A DNA stretch of 64,000 bases from Dromiciops gliroides (taxonomy: Eukaryota > Chordata > Mammalia > Microbiotheria > Microbiotheriidae). Each line of letters starts with the position of its first letter. Position 1 is the stretch's first letter. Below, piece by piece: positions 56,805 through 64,000 of the stretch. The notes beneath the pieces are model-generated. The model searched no databases, was not told the DNA's origin, and saw nothing but the letters and a program-made list of their open reading frames with translations. The DNA lies in assembly GCF_019393635.1 (NCBI RefSeq), contig NC_057864.1, forward strand, positions 477,542,617 through 477,606,616. Direction: 5' to 3'. The position numbers were made by a program, and so were the translations under genes.

Positions 56805-57690
56805 GGATGCCCTATTCCAGCACAGAGAGACCCTCACCCTTGGTACTTAACCTGCACACTTCTCCCTAGCACTGAACTCTCCATCCTTTCATTGAGCTGC
56901 CCATCCTTAGCAAGTCCCTCTAGGGTCATAGATTCAGAGCTCAAATGGATGTCAGAGGCCATCAGGTACAACTTCCTGCCCTCTCCCCATTTTCCTGAGG
57001 AGGAACCAAAGGCCAAGATAATGAAGTGATTTTTTCCAAGGTCATGAAAGAAATAAATTGCAGAGTAAAGATTCAAACTCACGTCCCTTGCCTTTTCACC
57101 ATACTCTCCTGCTTCCCATGTCTCACTCCCAAGCTTACAAACCATCACTAAGTTCCCATTCTAAGCCCTGAGCCCCAAGCCCCCCCCCACCAATCCCACA
57201 ACCCCTAGACTGAGCTTCCATCTCTAGCACTGAACACATCCCTCCACCACTGAGCCCCCTTCCCCATTTCTGATATTTCATGCTACCCTTGACCCTGAGC
57301 TCCCCTTGCTCTGCACTAAGCTCCCATTTGCATCACTGAACTTTTGCCCTTGTTATAGAGACCTAGTTCTGGGCACTGAACTCCACTTCTAAACATTGAT
57401 TCTCTAACCCTGGCACTGAACTCTTTTCTCTGGGACTGAGTTCTCCCTCACACTGAATCCTGATCCCTACAATTATGCCCACATTCCTGGTGCAGAGTCC
57501 TCATTCCTGATGCCAAGTTCTCCCTCACTATCACTGAGCCCACACCAGCAACACTAGCCCTTCATCTCTGACATCGAATAGTCTTTCTTCTCTCCCAACC
57601 ACTGAACTCCTATCCCTCCCCAATAATGGGTTCCCATCCCTGATGACAAGACTACATCCCTGTAGTATTGAGGTCCCATTGCCAATGGAG
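56805..57690 (+). repeat. 20-bp-period degenerate tandem array (locus E, best phased)
   Basis: Unit starts at 57210, 57230 and 57250, and again at 57316 and 57336, then 57376, 57396, 57416 and 57436, are exactly 20 bp or a multiple apart. Examples: CTGAGCTTCCATCTCTAGCA, CTAAGCTCCCATTTGCATCA, CTGAACTCTTTTCTCTGGGA. A MIR-type SINE (about 56925-57115) lies within the array. Units diverge strongly while the period holds. Confidence 0.8.
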
Positions 57691-58225
57691 AACCCCAACC
57701 ACTGTTCCCAATGATCTCTTATTGCCAAAAGTGATGTTCTTTTTCCAGTTCTCAGCTTTGCCACCTTTCTGAAGCATTTCAAATGGTTGACCACACTCTC
57801 CTCCTGAATACTCTTTCTCCCCTTAAAGAAATTTTATTACATAATATTATTATTTAAATTCATGTTATTATTTAATATTTAAATTATTTCATTAATCTGA
57901 ATGATTAAGTTTAATTATTTATTTAATGAGCAACAAAGCACAATATTTCAAAAGATAAAGAACAAAAAAGAGGATTGTATATGAAAAGAATTATATATGA
58001 ATTTTTACTTTGTATTGTTTGGGGTTTTTTAAAGTATAATTTTAGATTTAAGGAGCTATTAACCAAATTGCCATGTTTGCATCTTATTCTGAACTTTTAT
58101 TTTCTTTCTATGTTTTAAATGTCATATTGATGTTATTTTCTTTCTTCTTTTTCTCATCTCTATCACTACCTACTAACTCATTTCCTATGCCCCAAATAGA
58201 AGTCTTACCTTGTAATAAATAAGTA

Positions 58226-58780
58226 CAGACAGTTTTCACTTTATGTAAGTGGACCATTCTAAGACCTTTATGTAAAGTGATGTTTATGTAATCTGAATTT
58301 GCCTGGAGGCATAGGGAAAGGAGGGAGGCAGGAAGGGGGTCTTACCCCTGTGGATGGAGAAGTTGGCACACAGTTCAAGGACACACATAGGGGCCAGGGA
58401 CAGAGAAGTGATAGCAGGAGGAGGATGGAGGGAGGTGAGGGGCAGGGACAGACATTGGTACCAAGTGCAGACAGAAGACAGATGTGAGCAGGGTGGATAT
58501 GGTCTTCCCCTCTCAGAGTCAGAGGTCTCAGGGCAAGCCCCCAATCCAGCAGCAGCACAGCCTGATGATCTCTTTCTGAGAAATCATGTCTTCTACTTCC
58601 ACCTGAAGGGACTTTTTTTTTGGTGGGGGTTGGTAGACCATGGAGCACCAAGCCAAGAGAGCACAATATTGTAAAGTTAACATAGTTGTTTCTTTTGCAA
58701 TGTGGATTGCTTTCAGAATTCTTTACATAAAGTCAAATTTGCATAATGGGAATTTAAATAAAGCAAGAACTAACTGTGTG
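58226..58780 (+). mobile_element. Non-autonomous Tigger/mariner-type DNA transposon
   Basis: The two ends are imperfect inverted repeats: CAGACAGTTTTCACTTTATG on the left; CACACAGTTAGTTCTTGCTT is the reverse complement of the right end. TA lies at both borders (58224-58225 and 58781-58782), as for Tc1/mariner-class insertion. The interior is a purine-rich filler with no transposase. About 555 bp. Confidence 0.65.
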
Positions 58781-58887
58781 TACAGTTAAGCAAATTACAC
58801 CAACATATAAGCCATGTCTGAAAATGGTGCCTCATTCTGAATCTCTAGTGTATCACCTCTCTGTCAAGAATCAAAAAGTATGCTTTG

Positions 58888-59046
58888 GGGCAGCTAGGTG
58901 GCACAGTGGATAGATCACTGGCCCTGGAGTCAGGAGTATCTGAGTTCAAATCCGGCCTCAGAAACTTAACACTTACTAGCTGTGTGACCCTGGGCAAGTC
59001 ACTTAACCCCAATTGCCTCACTAAAAAAATAAAAATAAAAAAAAAG
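58888..59046 (+). mobile_element. WSINE1-type SINE
   Basis: Exact 12-bp duplication AAGTATGCTTTG at 58876-58887 and 59047-59058, inside the L1-like segment. Confidence 0.95.
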
Positions 59047-59659
59047 AAGTATGCTTTGCCATCAGTCTTCTGAAGTAAGGATTGGTTACTATGTTCATCA
59101 GAATTCTGAAATCTTTCAAAATTGTTTCCCAAGACAATATTGTATTCACAGTACAAATTATTCTCCTGGTTCTGCTCATGGCATTCTGAATCAATTCTTA
59201 CAAATTTTTCTAAATTTCTCTGAATCTATCATATTTGCCATTTTTTACACATCAACAGGTTTTCATTACTTTTGTAAACCACAATTTGTTCAGCAGTTTC
59301 CCAGTTGGTGGACACCCATGAACCTAAAGCAAGTCTTTGATCTCCAGTCCAGACATTGGTTTTGACAAGAACAGACCTAATGTTAGTCTGGAGTTATTCT
59401 TCCTGCCTTTTCTTGGTTATCTCTAGTGATCATCACTAAAAAAAGTTGTCAGTGTGTCTTAACAGGTCAGGTTCTACCTTATCGGTCATCATATCCTAGA
59501 AAAATGAAGACCCAGCAAGGCAAAAACTGCATACCCAGCAGAGTGGGCACACACATTAAGAAGCAGGCCCATCAGGTTCAGTAGAGATTCCTCATTCAGA
59601 GAGAAGCAAGCCCACTGAAAACAGTATGATAACATCACTAGAAAACATCTTACTGGTCA

Positions 59660-60420
59660 GAGGTGTGAGTTGTTTCAATACACATATTCCCTGAGAAAAA
59701 AAATGACTATTAAATAACAAATTATTGGGGAGATCCTTGACCTTTCCAAAAATTTACCCCACCCAGATTATTTTCTCTAGGTGGAGTCATTGCCTCACCC
59801 AATAAGAAAACCTTACAAAGAATTTAATCGAAGGTGAATTCTGGTCCATTGTGTTCCACTCGAGCAGGTTTGGGCAGAGGGGTAGGTCCTTTGTTTAGAT
59901 TGACCAAGGTTGGGGGTGATTTGAAAGTAAATGACAAGATGAAAGTCACGAACCCCCAACCCCTCATTAGAATAGGTCCACCTTTCATTATAGTTTTTAT
60001 TCTCCCTCATTGTTAACCAATCAGAATTCACTGCCATTCTTAAGAACACTTCACTCTTCCAAAGGCATATAAGCTTTGAGTGGGTTCCATGATGGGTCTT
60101 TGGCATTCAAGAATGTCACTGGCCCCTTTTATTAATTATATGCTAGCATGATTAATTACCCAGAAACTATGTCTCTCCTACTTTTTAAATATTATATCCC
60201 CAAGTGTGGGCAGAGCCCCTAATGCACTTCCTCAAGTGTAATCCCTATGGGTATATACTTTCCCTATTGATGGTACATTTATTTGTGGGAGAGTATATCT
60301 ATATTTAGGGGTGGGATGTTCTATTGCAAAACTCATTAATTGGCTATTTCATTAGATATTTATGCTCTGAGTTAATTATATCCTCTGACAGACTAAAAAA
60401 AATAGACACCAAAGTGGGGG
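59660..60420 (+). mobile_element. Possible LTR-type fossil (uncertain)
   Basis: The composition differs from the flanks. It has a promoter-like run: AACCAATCAGAATTC (CCAAT type) about 60 bases before GCATATAAGC (TATA type), as LTRs often have. No internal retroviral gene is visible beside it. It could be a solitary LTR or simply unique AT-rich DNA. Confidence 0.3.
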
Positions 60421-60539
60421 CTCATAAGTCATCATTTTGTGTAGGTGTATATCCACAGAGAACCTTGAACCTGAGGGTAGCTATCTAAAGGACCTTATAT
60501 GGAAATTAAAAATACTCCAGATATTATGTCCTCTCATTG

Positions 60540-60775
60540 ATCTCATCATCTCTCATAAGTTCTAATATCATCTCTATGTGGATGACTCCCAGCCCTGATC
60601 TCTCTCTCTTAAAGGCTCCAGTCCCTCACTGCCAACTACATGTTGAGCTTCTATCTCCACCTGGGTGCTCCTAAGCATCTCAGAGTCAATGTGAACAAAA
60701 GAGCATTCTTTATCTCCCCTACTCCCCAACATTCTGCCTCTAAATTTTATTTCTGCTGAGTGCACCAACTTGGTA
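60540..60775 (+). mobile_element. LINE2 ORF2-derived fragment
   Basis: ATCATCTCTATGTGGATGAC followed by CTGATCTCTCTCTC and CTATCTCCACCTGGGTG follows the order of LINE2 ORF2 sequence. A decayed relic. Confidence 0.6.
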
Positions 60776-61016
60776 ACTTCTGGCTACCCAAGTTTAAAAC
60801 GTCCTTATCAAAGGATCCTAGGTTTCGAGCCAGAAGTCTCCTCAGAAATCTTCTAGTTAATCCCTTCATTTTACAGATATAGAAAGTGGGGCCAGAGAGT
60901 AACTTGGATGACTTTACTCAATGTCACACAAGGAGTAAGTCACAGAGCTAGTCTTTGAAGTCTAAATCCAAGTTGTAAAGAGCAGTAGTGTGGGACAGGG
61001 TTGAAAAGGGAGGTGG

Positions 61017-61188
61017 GGGGGTAGCTAGGTGGTGTAGTGGATAGAGCACCGGCCCTGGAGTCAGAAGTACCTGAGTTCAAATCTGGCCTCAGACACTTAA
61101 TACTTACTAGTTGTGTGACCCTGGGCAAGTCACTTGACCCCAATTGCCTCACTAAAAAAAAAAAAAGAAAAAAGAAAAGAAAAGAAAA
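61017..61188 (+). mobile_element. WSINE1-type SINE
   Basis: Duplication GAAAAGGGAGGTGG at 61003-61016 and 61189-61202. The tail is (GAAAA)n-like. Confidence 0.94.
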
Positions 61189-61504
61189 GAAAAGGGAGGT
61201 GGACACCTGTTTGCCCAGGGCCTTAAAAGTCAAACTGAAGAGTTTGTCCTAGCTGAAGGGAGTCTCTGAAAGCTGATGAAGTGGTTAGACCTGTGCCTTA
61301 GGAATATTATTTTAGCAGCAGTGTGGATGATGGTTTGGGAAGGGGAAGACTGGAAATAGGGAGACCAAGTCAAAGCTACCTTAGTAGTTCAGGTGAAAGG
61401 TGATGAGAACCTGAATTATAACATTGTTGTAGGGGGTGGAAAGAAGGGGACGGAAGTTATTCTCAGCCCCTGTCTCTAATAATGATCCTTCATTTTTAAG
61501 TCAG

Positions 61505-62530
61505 AGCCTGAAATAGCCTTCATCCCTAAGCAATGAGCATCCCATGTACCATATCATTAACCCGGAATCTACCCCTCTGACGCTGAGTCCCTGTTTGTGA
61601 CTTTGAGCTCCTATCCCTAAGACTGGCACCCTTACTGAGCTCCCATCCCAAGCAATGTGCCACTGAGGCACTCATCTCTGTCCATTAATCTATCACAAGA
61701 ACTAGCTCCCTTTCTCTGCACTATGCTCCCATACCGTTAACCAAGCCCTCAGTCTTGACAATGAACTCACCTCCCTACTATTTTTTTTTTGCAGGCAATG
61801 GGGGTTAAGTGAACTCAGGTCCTCCTGAATCCAGAGCCAGTGCTTTAACCACTGTGCCATCTAGCTGCCCTCACCTCCCTACTATTAAGCCCCATTCATG
61901 TCCCGAGACTCATTCATTCCCTCTCCTGAACATAACCAGCAGGTCCCCATCCTTGATGTTGAGCCCTCATCGTCAGCACTGAGTGCTCCACCCCACCCCC
62001 ACCAGACAGTGAGTCTCCATCTCTGATATTGAGTTTCCATTCCCATAACTAGACTCTATCCCTGACACTGAACTCCCATCCTTGGCAGTGGGCCCTGACT
62101 CTCACTGTGCTTCCATCCCTGTAATTCAGACCCCCTCCTGAGAAATGTGCACCTTCCACTGACATTGATTTACTTAATAATAGGTTATTTGAGGGGAAAT
62201 AAATTGATTTGACAGCAATCTCACATCTCTAGCATTGAGTTCTCTTCCCCAATTCTGGGTCCCCTTTTCAGATTCTGAGCCCATGTCTCTGAGAGCCCCA
62301 GCACAAAGTCCCCACTCCATGACCTACTCACTGGTCCTCAGCACAGATCACTCAAGTCCCCCTCCACAGCAATAAATCAGCATCCCTGCAATGGAGTCCC
62401 CATTCCCAGCACTGAGCCCCATTCTCTGCTTTTGATCTCTTATCTCTGACACTGAGCCGCTATCACCTGGTGCTGGATTAGTGTCCATCCCTGACATCAT
62501 ACCTCCATGACTGTCACTGAGACTATCACT
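61505..62530 (+). repeat. 20-bp-period degenerate tandem array (locus F, longest)
   Basis: Units such as TTGAGCTCCTATCCCTAAGA, CTGAACTCCCATCCTTGGCA, TTGATCTCTTATCTCTGACA and CTGAGCCCCATTCTCTGCTT are mostly 20 bp. Irregular stretches occur (62170-62230 is AT-rich). It holds an internally deleted WSINE1 at 61783-61869. Confidence 0.8.
61783..61869 (-). mobile_element. WSINE1-type SINE, reverse, internally deleted
   Basis: Only 87 bp. The middle part with the TGTGACC...CTAGCTG block is missing, but a perfect 17-bp duplication CTCACCTCCCTACTATT flanks it. The deletion either followed insertion or came from a shortened source RNA. Confidence 0.92.
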
Positions 62531-62534
62531 TGAT

Positions 62535-63235
62535 TCCACTTGCATCTCCCCATCCCCGTGGCTGACTTCCTTGTCACTAAGGCCAGGGGAGAAAGCACTG
62601 AGTCAGTCTTTCTTGCCCTGAATCTTCATTCTGTGTTTAATCCACTTAGTGATCCAGAGAAATTCTTGTCCACATTTTCAGAGCCTCAGGGCTAGCCCCT
62701 CCCCAACACCCTCACCCCCTCCTCTTCTGCACTTAGACCTTATTTGTGGTTTCACTGGCTGCACTTTCAGCATTTCCCTGCTGGGAAGTCATCCGTCTGT
62801 AAGGGCAAGATATTTCTGGGTTAATCGATTTTTCTCTGATGCCATGTCCCTTCACCCTAATGGTTATGATGAATGGAGATGGTTACCAAAATCCAGGAAC
62901 CCAAAGTCCTGGCTGTCTGACAAGCAGGGGGAGCCTGGAGGGACTGTTGGCATAGGATGGGATTTGGTTTGGAGAGGAGAGGAGGCTGGAGCTTGGAGTA
63001 TATTCAGAATGTGAAGGACAGCCATCAAAGAAAGAGACAAAACATCCTCCCTATCGGGGCACTGGGTCTTCCAAAGGTGCCCATCTGAGCGAAGCTTTGT
63101 GCTTTCCCATGGCCTCCCTCAGTCTCAAACTCATCCCATTCAAGAAGTGACTCCTGACTGACCATTGACCTGGTCATTCACCGGGTCTATTTGGCCTTAG
63201 CTCCTGACTGTTAGGGATAACTGAGGCAAGGTTTA
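62535..63235. other. Unique intergenic stretch
   Basis: No mobile element or gene was recognised. The open frame across 62649-63014 has no protein-family character I can name. Confidence 0.45.
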
Positions 63236-63239
63236 TGTC

Positions 63240-63340
63240 AATCCCATCCAATCAAAAAGCATTTATTCAGTGCCTAGTATGTGCCAGGCACTAGGGTAAG
63301 TGTTAGATATACCCTCAAGGTGTTTACATTCTACTGAGGG
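63240..63340 (+). mobile_element. L2/CORE-type fragment
   Basis: CAAAAAGCATTTATTCAGTG, TATGTGCCAGGCACTAGGG and ACCCTCAAGGTGTTTACAT: a common older element also present at about 2588, 12555, 15605, 28295 and 40955. Confidence 0.7.
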
Positions 63341-63345
63341 TGAGG

Positions 63346-63590
63346 GGATGTTGTTGCTGAGTCATTTTTCAGTCATGTCTGACTGTTTGTGAACCCCATC
63401 TGGAGTTTTCTTGGCAAAGATACTGGAATGCTTTGCTATTTCCTTCTCCAACTCATTTTACAAATGAGGAATTTGATGGAAGCACTTATGTGACTTGTCC
63501 GGGGTCACACAGGTAGTAAGTGTCTGAGGTTGGACTTGAACACAGGTCTTCCTGACTCTAGGCCTGTGTTCTATCCACTGTGCTAAGATC
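63346..63590 (-). mobile_element. RTE-tailed tRNA-type SINE, reverse
   Basis: Starts TTGTTGCTGAGTCATTTTTC, then TTTTCTTGGCAAAGATACTG and CCTTCTCCAACTCATTTTAC. It ends in a reversed tRNA-like head (TCTATCCACTGTGCTA). Confidence 0.78.
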
Positions 63591-63850
63591 AGGAAAGGCT
63601 TAGAGAGGCTGTTGTTTGAACTGAGCCTTTTAGAAAATATGAGATTCTGGGAGGCAGAAGAGAAAGGAGTGCATTGCATGCATGGAGAAGAATCTGTACA
63701 AAGGCATGGAGATAGTGCCTTCTCTGAAGAACAGTTAGAAGGGCCAAGGTAGTGTGAGTGAAGGAAGGGGGCAAGAAGTAGAATGTAATAAGGCCAGAAC
63801 AGCAAGTTGGGACCAGGTTAGGAAGAGTATTAAATGCAAAATAAAGAAAT

Positions 63851-64000
63851 GGGGGCAGCTAGGTGGTGCAGTGGATAGAGCACTGGCCCTGGATTCAGGA
63901 GTACCTGAGTTCAAATCCAGCCTCAGACACTTGACACTTACTAGCTGTGTGACCCTGGGCAAGTCACTTAACCCCAATTGCCTCACTAAAAAAAGGAAAA
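63851..64000 (+). mobile_element. WSINE1-type SINE (runs to the window edge)
   Basis: GGGGGCAGCTAGGTGGTGCAG start. The body reaches the A-rich tail exactly at the right edge, so the 3' target-site duplication is not visible. Confidence 0.93.

Larger units (their letters stand above)
57830..59350 (+). mobile_element. L1-like LINE 3' segment with nested insertions
   Basis: AT-rich sequence. Its right part (59080-59330) has GGTTCTGCTCATGGCATTC, CCACAATTTGTTCAGCAG and GTTGGTGGACACCCATG, which resembles a marsupial L1 3' region from memory. It is interrupted by a MITE (58226-58780) and a WSINE1 (58888-59046). The left limit and exact family are uncertain. Confidence 0.5.

Noticed and set aside
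59660-60420. A complete endogenous retrovirus
   Set aside because: Only a promoter-like, LTR-like stretch is visible; no internal viral genes lie next to it. It was kept as a low-confidence fossil.
40900-64000. YWHAG (expected next neighbour of HSPB1 on the opposite strand)
   Set aside because: No frame on either strand shows 14-3-3 sequence such as the RNLLSVAYKN block. The gene is probably beyond the right edge.
1-64000. REST/RE1 silencer element for SRRM3
   Set aside because: Searched by eye for the TTCAGCACC..GGACAGCGCC pattern on both strands; only partial half-site matches were seen.
1-64000. CRISPR array or bacterial-type operon
   Set aside because: The window is clearly vertebrate (introns, SINEs, LINE2). 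The 20-bp repeat has no spacers and degenerate units, so it is not a CRISPR array.

Overview
The window is mammalian nuclear DNA, and the repeats point to an Australian marsupial. It carries about 20 copies of a young tRNA-derived SINE (opening GGGGCAGCTAGGTGGC, closing ...CCCAATTGCCTCAC plus an A-rich tail), which I know as the WSINE1 type. It also carries RTE-tailed SINEs, MIR-type CORE-SINEs, LINE2, an L1-like fragment and DNA-transposon MITEs. The species cannot be fixed from this.

Two host genes are supported, both on the + strand and in the same order as human 7q11.23. Positions 1229-25939 hold the last eight coding exons of SRRM3, the neuronal microexon-splicing regulator; the 5' part of the gene lies off the left edge. 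The exons encode the Arg/Ser/Lys-rich middle, a 464-nt Gly/Ala- and Arg-rich exon, and the C-terminal eMIC domain split over the last two exons. A roughly 2.2 kb 3'UTR with an AU-rich element runs to a poly(A) signal at 28142. Positions 37487-40735 hold a complete three-exon HSPB1 (Hsp27, 220 aa predicted), with a recognisable core promoter (MEF2 box, TATA-like box, heat-shock-element-like sequence) and poly(A) signal at 40875.

From 28.2 to 37.1 kb is intergenic repeat-rich DNA, including a small second copy of the HSPB1 3' end near 36.3 kb. From 40.9 kb to the right edge no gene was found. YWHAG, the expected next neighbour, is not recognisable and probably lies beyond the window. This part is a mosaic of SINEs, an LINE2 3' end (49.1-50.0 kb), an L1-like segment broken by a MITE and a SINE (57.8-59.4 kb), microsatellites and arrays of a degenerate repeat.

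The least explained structure is a dispersed family of degenerate tandem repeats with a 20-bp period (approximate unit CTGAGCTCCCATCCCTGACA). It occurs in at least six arrays, in both orientations, in SRRM3 introns, HSPB1 intron 2 and intergenic DNA. I do not recognise it as a named family.
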